Notes: generated from the letters alone by a model not told the origin. 64,000 bases of DNA from Candidatus Rifleibacteriota bacterium (GCA_012517355.1 JAAYVD010000134.1:124001-188000), one strand, 5' to 3'; positions 23,514-31,823 are shown, counted from the first letter of the stretch. A program made the numbers and translations.

Positions 23514-25193
23514 TTACTGGCCTTCCGGCGGGTAGACCGAGATCTCGACCCGGCGGTTGAGGGCCTGGTTCATCGGGTCGGCCTCGTCGGCCGGGCTTTC
23601 CCAGCCTTTGCCTTCGACGACGAACTTGTTCGGATCGAACTTGAACTTCTGCACCAGGGCTTCCTTGACGCCGTTGGCGCGGGCGTTGCTCAGTTCCTTG
23701 ACGATCTCCTGGGGCACCTTGCCTTTCATCGAGCTGTCGGTGTGGCCGACGATGGCGACGGTGGCGCGCTCGTAGGCGCCGACCAGGCGGGCGACCTTCT
23801 CGAGGGTGGCCTCGACGTTGGGGTCATACAGGGTGTTGGCCACGGGCCGGCCGATGTCGTCGTGCTGCGGCTCGTAGATATTGGCCGAGTTGGGGTAGAA
23901 GTTGATGCGCACGGTCTGGGTGATGATCGGCGCCTCGGCGTTGAGCTTCTTGTAGGTGGTGGGGACGAACTTGCTGATGTACTCGTCCTGGTGGGACTTG
24001 AAGGTGCCGTCCTTGTCGAGGGCCTGCAGGACGCCGAAGTCCATCACCTGGTCGAAGGCCACCTCGCCCTCGAGCCGCCCCACCTGCTTGTAGACCGAGC
24101 AGATGTTCTTCCAGGTGCGCTCGAAGTTGGTCGGATTGTTGCTGTTGAGGAAGAACGACTTGTTCTCGGCGAAGTTGGTCGAGTGGGCGTCGTTCTGCAT
24201 GCCCTTGATGTCCTCGACCTTCATCCCGTAGCCGTCGGCCATCCACTGGAAGGCCTGGGCCTTGAAGGTGGCGTCCTTCAACAGGTCCATGCCTTCGAAG
24301 ATGCCGGCCACCAGTCCCTTGACGACCTCGGGCTTGTCGCGGGCGAAGTCGGCGCGCACGGCCCAGACGTCGGCGATCAGCTTGTTGGCTTCGGCCGTGG
24401 TGGTCAGGATCTTGGTGCCGGCCACCTTCTCGGGAATGGTGTAGATATCGGGGGCCCAGCTGACGCAGGCGTCGATGGTCTTGTCGGAGACGAAGGCCGC
24501 GGCCGCCTCGAAGGCGGTCGGGGTGTATTTGAACTTGACCTGGTCGAGGGGCAGACCGGCGTTGATCAGCAGGTTGCTGACGAAGTATTCGGAGGGGCTG
24601 TTCTGGGCGCAGACGATGGTCTTGCCCTTGAGGTCGGCCACCGACCGGATGGCCGAACGGACCACGATGCCGTCGCCGCCGTTCGACCAGTCGATCTGCT
24701 GGAAGACGCGGGGCGCGGTGCGGCTGTCCTTCATCAGGCCGGGGGCGAACAGGGCGATCATGTCGAGGGTGCCCCACAGCACGTGGCTGTCCCCGTTGGC
24801 ATAGGAGTCACGGGCGGCGACCGGGTCGTCGATCAGCTTGAGGTCGACCTTGAAGCCGTATTTCTTGAAGAAGACGCTTTCCTCGTTCGGGGCGAACCCG
24901 TGGTTGGCGGCCACGATGGGCAGCCAGCCGATCCAGACGTTGATCGGGAAGACCACGACCTTGGCGTTGTCGTCCCACTTGTAGCCGGAGGTGCCCTTCA
25001 CGGGGGGCAGCTTCTCCTGCGGCACGTATTTGTATTCGGAAACGGTGGTGACCCCCTTGGTGTCGGGGGCCTCGACCGCGACCGGAGCGGCGCCCGCCGC
25101 GGTGGGGGCTTCCTGCGCCCGGACCGCGGGCGCGGTGAAACAACCGGCGGCCACCAGGGCCGCGAGCAGGAACAGGGTGACGAATCGTCTCAT
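23514..25193 (-). CDS. ABC substrate-binding protein fused to a C-terminal OmpA peptidoglycan-binding domain (paralog 1)
   Basis: A 559-residue exported protein. The signal ends in the lipobox-like VAAGC (Cys18), so it may be a lipoprotein. Residues ~75-400 are an NMT1/TauA/SsuA-type solute-binding fold (FPINVWIGWLPIVAANHGF, ADLKGKTIVCAQNSPSEYF, ACVSWAPDIYTIPEKVAG). The last ~140 residues are an OmpA-like domain (VAIVGHTDSSMKGK, KELSNARANGVKEAL, NQALNRRVEISVY) that normally grips peptidoglycan. GGAGGAAATC precedes the ATG. The fusion would tether the binding protein to the cell wall beside its permease. It is highly similar throughout to the protein at 26202-27971. Confidence 0.88.
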   Translation of the reverse strand: MRRFVTLFLLAALVAAGCFTAPAVRAQEAPTAAGAAPVAVEAPDTKGVTTVSEYKYVPQEKLPPVKGTSGYKWDDNAKVVVFPINVWIGWLPIVAANHGFAPNEESVFFKKYGFKVDLKLIDDPVAARDSYANGDSHVLWGTLDMIALFAPGLMKDSRTAPRVFQQIDWSNGGDGIVVRSAIRSVADLKGKTIVCAQNSPSEYFVSNLLINAGLPLDQVKFKYTPTAFEAAAAFVSDKTIDACVSWAPDIYTIPEKVAGTKILTTTAEANKLIADVWAVRADFARDKPEVVKGLVAGIFEGMDLLKDATFKAQAFQWMADGYGMKVEDIKGMQNDAHSTNFAENKSFFLNSNNPTNFERTWKNICSVYKQVGRLEGEVAFDQVMDFGVLQALDKDGTFKSHQDEYISKFVPTTYKKLNAEAPIITQTVRINFYPNSANIYEPQHDDIGRPVANTLYDPNVEATLEKVARLVGAYERATVAIVGHTDSSMKGKVPQEIVKELSNARANGVKEALVQKFKFDPNKFVVEGKGWESPADEADPMNQALNRRVEISVYPPEGQ

Positions 25194-25306
25194 GATTTCC
25201 TCCGTGGATGGGATGGGCCCGGCGTCACGCGCCTGGCCTCACAAACTGCGGAACGGGTGGGGTGGGCAGGGAGAGGCCCTGCGGGGAATGGGTGCGGTCG
25301 CGAAGG

Positions 25307-25328
25307 CGCGGGGCCGGCCGGCCCCGCG
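25307..25328. repeat. 22-bp perfect palindrome between pspA-like and binding-protein genes
   Basis: CGCGGGGCCGG/CCGGCCCCGCG is a gapless 22-bp palindrome. A second small dyad (GGTCGC/GCGACC) follows at about 25333. It lies in the 213-bp gap after the PspA-like gene and mirrors the hairpin on the other side of the binding-protein gene. Nothing else is recognisable in the gap besides the downstream gene's GGAGG. Confidence 0.6.
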
Positions 25329-25406
25329 GCGGGGTCGCGTGGCGACCGACGCGGGGCAGGCTTCCTTCCGCGGTGGTCGCCAGGCGGATGGAGGCGGTCA
25401 TGGCGG

Positions 25407-26171
25407 CTATTGGCGGGGCCCCAGTTCCTTCTCGGTGGGAAGCGGGGGAGCCATCGGGCTCTCGGCGGTTTCCGGGAGGTTCTCGCCGGTCTTCATGTCG
25501 AGCCCGTACATGGCCGAGAACTCGGCCAGGGCCTGTTCGCCCAGGGCGGCTTCCTCGGCTTCCTTCATCTTGATGCCGCTGGTATCGATGCTGTTGCCGG
25601 CCACCCGGGCGCGGCCGGCCGCCTTGTCGCGGCGCTCCTGGATCACTTCCTGGGCCCGGTTGATGGTGTCGCCGGCGGCGCTGATGCCGCCGACCATGCC
25701 CTTGGCCATTTCCTGGAGCTCGGCCTGGGCTTCCATCATCTCGGCCTCGCTGACCAGGGCCTGCAGTTTCTCGATCTTGGCCTGCGCCTCACGCACCGAG
25801 ACGTCGCGCGACTTCTCGAGGTCCTTGAAGGTCTTGTCGGACATCTCGAGCTGCTGCTTGTTCTCCTCGAGCTGGGCCTTGACGGTCTGCAGCTGGAGGG
25901 CGAGCTGGCCGGCCACCTGGCGGTTGCCCGCCTTGATGTTGGCGGCGATCTTGGCGGCCAGTTCCTTTTCCTTGGTGCCGAGGTTCTTCACCTGCCGGAT
26001 GAGCCGCTCGACGAAGGCGGCGTGGTTGGCCAGCGCCTCGTTGAAGCGGGAGATCTGCGAACGCAGGTTCTCCTTTTCCGCTTCGATCAGGGCGTGCGGG
26101 TTCTGGGCCTCGAGCCCCCGGATGAACAGACTGAAGAAGCCCCGGATGAGATTCATGAGTCGGCTGAACAT
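25407..26171 (-). CDS. PspA/IM30 (Vipp1) family membrane-stress protein
   Basis: A 254-residue nearly all-helical protein of the PspA/IM30 family, ESCRT-III-like membrane remodelers. It starts with an amphipathic helix (MFSRLMNLIRGFFSLFIR) and continues with long coiled coils (EKENLRSQISRFNEALANHA, QLALQLQTVKAQLEENKQQL). After residue ~220 it has an unusual acidic/Pro tail ending PTEKELGPRQ. The two OmpA-fused binding-protein genes flank it, 30 bp from one. No PspF/PspBC-type partners are seen. It probably senses or patches membrane damage at the transporter complex; the link is inferred from the shared operon. Confidence 0.85.
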   Translation of the reverse strand: MFSRLMNLIRGFFSLFIRGLEAQNPHALIEAEKENLRSQISRFNEALANHAAFVERLIRQVKNLGTKEKELAAKIAANIKAGNRQVAGQLALQLQTVKAQLEENKQQLEMSDKTFKDLEKSRDVSVREAQAKIEKLQALVSEAEMMEAQAELQEMAKGMVGGISAAGDTINRAQEVIQERRDKAAGRARVAGNSIDTSGIKMKEAEEAALGEQALAEFSAMYGLDMKTGENLPETAESPMAPPLPTEKELGPRQ

Positions 26172-26201
26172 GGTTCCCTGTCTCCTCTGCGATGATGTGC
26201 G

Positions 26202-27971
26202 TTACTGCTCCGGCGTGAAGACCTGGATCTCGACGCGGCGGTTGAGGGCGTGGTTGGCGGGGTCGGCGCCGTCGGCGGGCTCGTCCCAGCCCTTGCCGAT
26301 GGCGATCAGCTTGTTGGCGGGGAACTTGTACTTCCGCACCAGCGCGTCGCGGACCGCCTGGGCGCGGGCATCCGACAACTCCTTGACGGCCTTCTCGGGC
26401 ACCTTCCCCTTCATCGAGGCGTCGGTGTGGCCGACCACCCCGATCATGGCCCGCTCGTATTGCCCCACCAGCCGGCCCACCTTCTCGAGGGTGGCATCGA
26501 CCGACGGGTCGTACAGGCTGTTGGGGATGGCCGCCCCGAATTCGTCGTGTTCGGGCTCGTAGAGATTGGACGAATTGGGGAAGAAGTTGATGCGCACGGT
26601 CTGGGTCAGCACCGGGGCCTCGGCCGAGACCTTCTTGTAGGTGGTCGGCACGAACCGCGACTGGGCGACCTCCTGCTGGTCCTTGAAGGCGCCTTCCTTG
26701 TCGTAGCCCTGGATCACCGAGAAGTCCATCACCTCGTCGAACCGCACCGGCGTGCCCACCAGGCCGAGTTCGCGGTAGACGGCGGTGATGTTGTTCCAGG
26801 TGCGTTCGAAGTTCGTCGGGTTGTTCTTGTTGAGGAAGAACTCCTTGTTCTCGCCGAAGGTCGTCAGGTGGGCATCGTTCTCCATGCCCTTGATGTCCTC
26901 GACCTTCATGCCGTAGCCGTCGGCCATCCACTGGAAGGCCTTGGCCTTGTTGGCCCCGTTCTTCAGCAGGGCCATGCCTTCGAAGATGCCCCCCACCAGG
27001 CCCTTCACCACCTCGGGGTGGTCCTTGGCGAAGTCGGCGCGCACCGCGTAGACGTCGGCGATCAGCCGGTTGGCCTCGGCGGTGGTGGTCAGGACGCGGG
27101 TGCCGGCCACCTTCTCGGGGATCGTGTAGATGTCGGGCGCCCAGCTGACGCAGGCGTCGATCGACTTGTCGGAGACGAAAGCGGCGGCCGCCTCGAACGC
27201 GGTCGAGGTGAACTTGTGGGTGATCTTGCCCGGCCCGAGTCCGGCGTTGACCAGCAGGTTGTTGATGAAATACTGCGACGGGCTGTTCTGGGCGTAGACC
27301 ACCGTCTTGCCCTGCAGGTCTTTCACCGAGCGGATGTTGCCGCGCACCACGATGCCGTCGCCGCCGCTCGACCAGTCGATCTGCTGGAAGATGCGGGGCG
27401 CGGTGCGGCTGTCCTTCATCAGTTCGCCGGCGAACAGCACCATCATGTCGAGGGTGCCCCACAGCACGTGCGACTTGCCCGAGGCGTAGGTGTCACGGGC
27501 GACGACCGGGTCGTCGATCAGCTTGAGGTTGACCCGGAACCCGTATTTCTTGAAGAAGATGCTCTCGTCGTTCGGCGCGAACCCGTTGTTGGCGGCCACG
27601 ATGGGCAACCAGCCGATCCAGACGTTGATCGGGAACTCGACCGTCTTGCGGGTCTCGTCCCACTCGTAGCCGGACACGCCCTTGACGGGGGGCAGCTTCT
27701 CCTGCGGCACGTAGGCGTATTCCTGCACCGTGGTGATGCCCTTGGTGTCGGGCGCCTCCACCTTCAGGGGTTCGGCTCCGCCGGAAGCGGACCCGGTGTT
27801 GGCGGGGCCGGACGGCCGGGAGCCGCTTCCCGAGCCCGTGCCCGAGCCGGTTCCCATGATGGCATTCTTCAGGGACGGGGAGAAATTGAACGCCGCGAAG
27901 ACCAGGCAACCGAGGATGAACAGGACCATCACCGCTTTGCCCAGAGGGGTTGGGCCGATATCCTGGCTCAT
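26202..27971 (-). CDS. ABC substrate-binding protein fused to OmpA domain, membrane-anchored (paralog 2)
   Basis: A 589-residue paralog of the protein at 23514-25193. Instead of a lipobox it has an uncleaved-looking N-terminal membrane helix (AVMVLFILGCLVFAAFNF, about residues 13-30) and a Gly/Ser linker. The NMT1/TauA-type binding fold (FPINVWIGWLPIVAANNGF, SWAPDIYTIPEKVAGTRVL) and the C-terminal OmpA domain (VGVVGHTDASMKGK, KELSDARAQAVRDAL, NHALNRRVEIQVF) follow. This one therefore spans from inner membrane to cell wall. It is first in the long operon, with a promoter ~75 bp upstream. Binding-site differences between the paralogs are few, so they may bind the same ligand in two anchored forms. 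Confidence 0.88.
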   Translation of the reverse strand: MSQDIGPTPLGKAVMVLFILGCLVFAAFNFSPSLKNAIMGTGSGTGSGSGSRPSGPANTGSASGGAEPLKVEAPDTKGITTVQEYAYVPQEKLPPVKGVSGYEWDETRKTVEFPINVWIGWLPIVAANNGFAPNDESIFFKKYGFRVNLKLIDDPVVARDTYASGKSHVLWGTLDMMVLFAGELMKDSRTAPRIFQQIDWSSGGDGIVVRGNIRSVKDLQGKTVVYAQNSPSQYFINNLLVNAGLGPGKITHKFTSTAFEAAAAFVSDKSIDACVSWAPDIYTIPEKVAGTRVLTTTAEANRLIADVYAVRADFAKDHPEVVKGLVGGIFEGMALLKNGANKAKAFQWMADGYGMKVEDIKGMENDAHLTTFGENKEFFLNKNNPTNFERTWNNITAVYRELGLVGTPVRFDEVMDFSVIQGYDKEGAFKDQQEVAQSRFVPTTYKKVSAEAPVLTQTVRINFFPNSSNLYEPEHDEFGAAIPNSLYDPSVDATLEKVGRLVGQYERAMIGVVGHTDASMKGKVPEKAVKELSDARAQAVRDALVRKYKFPANKLIAIGKGWDEPADGADPANHALNRRVEIQVFTPEQ

Positions 27972-28045
27972 GCCCGCCGACCTCCTCAGTGAAGGATTCC
28001 TCCCGTCGCGACAACGGCCGAGGGGAGAGTACGCGTCGAGGCTTC

Positions 28046-28075
28046 AATATACCGGGAAACCCTCCTGCAAGGCAA
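28046..28075 (-). promoter_or_regulatory. sigma-70 promoter of the SBP-OmpA/PspA/ABC operon
   Basis: Minus-strand TTGCCT (28070-28075), an 18-base spacer, then TATATT (28046-28051). The leader to the ATG at 27971 is about 70 nt and carries a GGAGG 9 bases before the start. It could drive the whole block down to the NAD-kinase-like gene. Confidence 0.6.
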
Positions 28076-28136
28076 CCGGATTTCCATCGCCCAAAACCCG
28101 CGATGGTTCTGGGAAAACCAGAACGCCACATTCTGC

Positions 28137-28182
28137 CGGGGGCCGACCACGGGGGCCGACCACGGGGGGCGACCACGGGGGC
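28137..28182. repeat. 13-bp tandem repeat, 3.5 copies, in a divergent intergenic region
   Basis: Units CGGGGGCCGACCA at 28137, 28150 and 28163 (the third with one change), and a partial fourth from 28176. They lie 60-130 bp upstream of the promoter for the SBP-OmpA operon and about 210 bp upstream of the plus-strand gene at 28390. The rest of the 27972-28389 gap shows only that promoter. Confidence 0.8.
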
Positions 28183-28389
28183 TGCCCCTTCCGCCCGCGC
28201 CGGGTTGCTGGGGAAGTGCTCCCAGGCTCGATCGTCAGGCGGATCACGGATCCTGGTCCACCCGGCGGGGGGACCGGCGTTCCCGTGTCTGCCTACGGCT
28301 TGCTTCCTTCCGCCGGGAAAACCTGCCCGCGAACGTTTGTCTCCGCCTCGGAAATCTCCCAAAATCTGCCGATACCCAGGGCACAACCC

Positions 28390-28995
28390 ATGTCCGTTCT
28401 GTGCCGTCAGACTCAGCTTCGGATCCCCGCCACCTCCCTCCTGCTGGCGGGGTGGCTGGCCCTCGTCCTGGCCGGCCCCGCCGGCGCGGTTGGCAGCCCG
28501 CGCCTGCTGGTCGAGGTCAACCCGCGCTCGGCCCAGAACGTCGGGGCCGGGGGGCTGACCTTCCGCTACAAGCGGGTGTCGGGACCCATGGGCTTCGGCG
28601 GCGACATGCTGATGTGGGGGGTGCGCGGGTTCGGGGGCCGGCTCAACGACCCCAAGATCGGCCTGATGGCCGGCCTGGGCACGCTCAACGGCAACGTCCT
28701 CAAGCTGAACCTGCGCCAGTTCGGGGTCACCCTCGAAAACGGCTTCCGTCCCGACCCCCGCTTCAAGTGGCGGGTCAATTTCGGCGGGGGCTCCTACGAC
28801 CTGAAATCACGCATCAACCAATACTCGGTGAACAAGGGGAGTTTCACCTTCCTCGAACCGATGCTGGTCGGCGTCCACCCCCTCACCCGGCACATCATTC
28901 TCGAGGTGGCCGCCGGCTACACCTTCGCCGGTTCGACCGGTGTCCGGTTCGAGGGATTGTTCCTCGAGGCCAATCTGCTGCTCGGCCTGTTCTGA
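28390..28995 (+). CDS. predicted outer-membrane beta-barrel or exported protein, unrecognised family
   Basis: A 201-residue exported protein. The signal peptide is residues ~1-33 (SLLLAGWLALVLAGPAGA). The remainder is Gly-rich with alternating hydrophobic strands (GLTFRYKRVSGPMGFGGD, LKLNLRQFGVTLENGF, FEGLFLEANLLLGLF). It ends on an aromatic Phe, a frequent outer-membrane barrel signature. Size fits an eight-stranded barrel. It is transcribed away from the SBP-OmpA operon and converges on the next gene with a 3-bp gap. I do not recognise the family. Confidence 0.65.
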   Translation: MSVLCRQTQLRIPATSLLLAGWLALVLAGPAGAVGSPRLLVEVNPRSAQNVGAGGLTFRYKRVSGPMGFGGDMLMWGVRGFGGRLNDPKIGLMAGLGTLNGNVLKLNLRQFGVTLENGFRPDPRFKWRVNFGGGSYDLKSRINQYSVNKGSFTFLEPMLVGVHPLTRHIILEVAAGYTFAGSTGVRFEGLFLEANLLLGLF

Positions 28996-28998
28996 CCT

Positions 28999-30546
28999 TC
29001 AGGCCGGCCCGACCGGCCCGACTGCCCCCCCCGCCGCGGGCCCCTCTCGCCGCAATCGCCACAGGACACCTGCCGGGAACACGAGAGCGAACAGCACCCA
29101 CCCCAGCACCTGAACCCCACACAGAAAGCCTGTCACCTGCCGCAAGAGGGAACTCGCCTGGAACAGGTGCCGGAACCCACCCAGGATGATCAGGGCCAGC
29201 AGGGGAACGACCGCCGCCCGGGCGATCCGCCAGCCCGCGAAGGAGCAGGGGAACAGGCCGGCCACCGGCCCGCCGACGGGGATACCGGGCTCCGCCCCGA
29301 CGGACGCCGCCCCCTCCCCAATCCCCCCGGCCAGCCTCCCCGTCGCCGCCGTTCCCATCGCAGGACCCGGCCCCGAAAACGGTTCCTTTCCCAATGCCGC
29401 GCCCACGCCCATGCCGATGCCCCCGCCGGCACCCATGCCCGCCCCCGCACCCCCAGCCACGCCCGCCAACGCGCCCGCGGCCAGCCCTCCGGCAGCGCTC
29501 GCCGTCCGGCGCCCCTGCCATCGGCAAAACAGCCAGCCGTAGAAGGCCAGCACCGCGAGGAAGACCAGGAACCCGGGCTTGTTGGGGAAGGCCAGGAACC
29601 GGAGCAGGACGGCCGCCCCGAGCAGGGCGTGCAGAAGGCGCCGCGCCCGGCCGGACAACAGGGCGGGCGGCCCCTTGGCGAAGGGTGTTCCGGGCAATTC
29701 GCCTTGCCAAACCTGGCGGCTAACGGGCCTTTCCGACGGCGTGCCGGCCGGTCCCGTGACGGGGCGCGAAACGGGGGTTTCGCCACGCCCTCCCGGGAAG
29801 CCAGGGGGATGGACGGACATCGTGCCGCTCGGGCTCGCCAGGGGTCCGGACCGGCCCAGGACGGTGAGGAGGCCCAGCCAGAGGGCCGACGGGAAGGCCA
29901 CGAAGAAGACCTGCGCCCACCAGGGAATCCCGTCGGGGAGCCTCGTCTGGTGCAAGCGGAAACCCGTCCAGGACGCCCAGAACAGGACCCCCGCCGCCAC
30001 CCGGGCCAGGGCGGCGCGGGTCCAGGGCAGATCGAACCCCGGCATCGAACCGCGTCCGAGGCGGCGCAGCACGAGGAACGGCAGCGGGAAGTCGAGCGCG
30101 GCGTGCCAGGACAGGGCGGGGAAGGCGCAGCCGAGCAGGGACAGCCCCAGCACCGAGGGGCCGGGAAACGGCGCGAACACGATTCCCGCGAACACCCCTT
30201 CCAGCAGCAGCCCGTAGAGCGAGCCCAGCAGTATCATCCCGGTCAGGTCGCCGACCCGCCACCGGAAAGCCTGGTCGGCAAACACGGCGAACAGGGTGGA
30301 ATACAGCAGCATGGTTCCCACCCCCGCCCCCAGCACGGGCAGAAAACCCCTCTCGCCAAGCGGTAGCAAGGGGTAGACGTTCCAGCTCAGGCCCTCGGAC
30401 AGGAACATGCCCACCGACCCCAGCAGCAGGAACCACGCCAGGGGCGGCTGCCCGGAACCGGACGTCTCTCCGCCGAACCCGACCGACACGAGGTCGGAAC
30501 GGCCCCCTGGGGATCCCGCCATGGTGCTCATGCTGCGACCCATCAT
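28999..30546 (-). CDS. multi-pass membrane protein with repeat-derived loop, function unknown
   Basis: A protein of up to 515 residues with about ten hydrophobic helices in two blocks (residues ~36-245 and ~310-495). Between them is a Pro/Arg-rich loop (GGRGETPVSRPVTGP, PSERPVSRQVWQGEL) encoded by a copy of the palindromic repeat also found in the TauE gene. A second low-complexity loop is almost pure Gly/Ala (GVAGGAGAGMGAGGGIGMG). The first helix block resembles a small hydrophobic enzyme or EPS-type transporter, but no catalytic motif is recognisable. Start choice among the first Met codons is uncertain. Confidence 0.55.
   Translation of the reverse strand: MMGRSMSTMAGSPGGRSDLVSVGFGGETSGSGQPPLAWFLLLGSVGMFLSEGLSWNVYPLLPLGERGFLPVLGAGVGTMLLYSTLFAVFADQAFRWRVGDLTGMILLGSLYGLLLEGVFAGIVFAPFPGPSVLGLSLLGCAFPALSWHAALDFPLPFLVLRRLGRGSMPGFDLPWTRAALARVAAGVLFWASWTGFRLHQTRLPDGIPWWAQVFFVAFPSALWLGLLTVLGRSGPLASPSGTMSVHPPGFPGGRGETPVSRPVTGPAGTPSERPVSRQVWQGELPGTPFAKGPPALLSGRARRLLHALLGAAVLLRFLAFPNKPGFLVFLAVLAFYGWLFCRWQGRRTASAAGGLAAGALAGVAGGAGAGMGAGGGIGMGVGAALGKEPFSGPGPAMGTAATGRLAGGIGEGAASVGAEPGIPVGGPVAGLFPCSFAGWRIARAAVVPLLALIILGGFRHLFQASSLLRQVTGFLCGVQVLGWVLFALVFPAGVLWRLRREGPAAGGAVGPVGPA
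29763..29784. repeat. palindromic in-frame element (family copy B)
   Basis: GGCGCGAAAC, loop, GTTTCGCC matches the core of copy A. Similarity extends loosely over about 29681-29830 (shared CCCTTGGCGAA and AAGGGTGT words). It lies in frame within the cytosolic or periplasmic loop of a multi-pass membrane protein. Confidence 0.55.
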
Positions 30547-30818
30547 CGGCCATCCCGGGGTCTCCCGTCAACCGGGTGCCTTCCGACAGGAACCGGGCGA
30601 CCGTCGATGGTCCCCGGCCAACTCCAGGTTCTGGCACTTCCGGCAGTGGGGATGCAGGGTCTGGAGGACGGGAGGACGGAAGGGCTGGGAAAGCCCTGGG
30701 CCGCGAAAGGAGTCGTCCGGGTTCGACACAAGGGCCCGTGGGGCCCCGATGACCGCCGCCGCCTCGTCCGCCGGCGGCATGCCCGCCACCGGGAAAGGCT
30801 GGTCTGAAGGCGGATGAC
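30547..30818. other. intergenic region between divergent genes; no certain gene
   Basis: About 270 bp separate the divergent genes up to the plus-strand promoter at 30819. A 73-codon minus-strand open frame (30568-30789) ends in a segment with CRKC and several His (HPHCRKCQ), but it has no clear ribosome site and no recognised family. A stretch near 30700-30760 shares a few words (GCGAAA, GGATGACC-like) with the palindromic element family, too weak to call. Confidence 0.3.
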
Positions 30819-30847
30819 TGGACAGCCCGCGATCGTTTGGCTACACT
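30819..30847 (+). promoter_or_regulatory. sigma-70 promoter for the ankyrin-like gene
   Basis: TGGACA (30819-30824), a 17-base spacer, then TACACT (30842-30847), followed by a GGAGGGG ribosome site at 30871 and the ATG at 30883. Confidence 0.65.
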
Positions 30848-30882
30848 GGGCCCCGAAGAAATCCGCCACGGGAGGGGATCCC

Positions 30883-31806
30883 ATGCCAAACGATCTGCCC
30901 ACCTCCATTCCGGCCTCGCATGCGGCGCCGCCGGTGTCCCGCATCCTGGCCCCGTTCGTGCTTCTGCTGGCCGCCACCGCCATCGGGGCCTGGGTGACCG
31001 GCCTGGGGGCCGACGTCCGCCAATGGCGTCTCGACCGGGCCGTCATCGAAGGCGATCTCGGGATGGTGACCGCCGCCCTGGAGGCCAACGACCCGGCGCT
31101 GCTGCAGGATCCCGCCCGGACCCTCACCCTCGCCCTCGCGGCCGACCAGCCCGAGGTGGTGGGGTTCCTGCTGGGCCGCCCGGAGATCAGGGCGGCCGCC
31201 GACGACGTGGACCCCTTCAACAAGGCGGTCAACCGGCTTTCCCCCCGGCTTTTCCGTTTCCTGCTCGAGCAGGGGCTTCCCCTCCCCTCGACTTCCGCGG
31301 CCGGGCTGGCCCGGTCCGCCCTGACCGACGGCCACCTGCTTCCCAGGCGAGGGGACGAGGACGGACGCCGGCTCGAACTGGTTCGGCTCCTGCACGGGCG
31401 GGGGGCCTACTCCTCCCTGCCGGCCGAAGAGATCCAGACCCTCCTGGAAAAGCCCGACATGGCGGGTTTCGCGGCCCTTCTGAAGAGCGACGCCACGCTG
31501 TCCGGACTCCTGCGTCCCCAGCCGACTCCGTCGGAACCGACCCCCGCCATTCCCCCCGGGGCATCTCCGACGGAACCGGCCGGTCCGAAGGATGTTCCAC
31601 CCGCCGGCTCCCCCTCCCCGGCGTCCACGGACGCCCCCCCCGCGGCGTCACCGCCCACCGTGAACGCCACCGCTGCCGGTGCCGACCCCGCGTTGTCCAC
31701 CCCCGCGATGTCCACCCCCGAAATGTCCACCCCAGTGCCGGCCACCCCCACGGAACCGGCCGCCACGCCGCCAGGCGAAGCCACCACCGCCGCCGGCACC
31801 CGCTGA
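30883..31806 (+). CDS. membrane-anchored ankyrin-like protein with Pro/Thr-rich tail
   Basis: A 307-residue protein. A single membrane helix (ILAPFVLLLAATAIGAWV, about residues 23-40) is followed by ankyrin-like helical pairs (LDRAVIEGDLGMVTAALEAN, ADQPEVVGFLLGRPEI, about 50-200). The tail is long, low-complexity and Pro/Thr/Ala-rich with repeated short blocks (STPAMSTPEMSTPVP). GGAGGGG lies 5 bases before the ATG at 30883. It is followed 17 bp later by a multi-pass membrane gene. It was probably exported or anchored to present the ankyrin part; partner unknown. Confidence 0.65.
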   Translation: MPNDLPTSIPASHAAPPVSRILAPFVLLLAATAIGAWVTGLGADVRQWRLDRAVIEGDLGMVTAALEANDPALLQDPARTLTLALAADQPEVVGFLLGRPEIRAAADDVDPFNKAVNRLSPRLFRFLLEQGLPLPSTSAAGLARSALTDGHLLPRRGDEDGRRLELVRLLHGRGAYSSLPAEEIQTLLEKPDMAGFAALLKSDATLSGLLRPQPTPSEPTPAIPPGASPTEPAGPKDVPPAGSPSPASTDAPPAASPPTVNATAAGADPALSTPAMSTPEMSTPVPATPTEPAATPPGEATTAAGTR

Positions 31807-31823
31807 AGCGCCAGGAGCATTTC

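Noticed and set aside
22206-26195. A 1329-codon open frame on the plus strand
   Set aside because: It is antisense to the permease, the OmpA-fused binding protein and the PspA gene, has an unnatural composition (Gly/Val/His/Asp-rich) and no domains. Third-position GC bias opens such frames.
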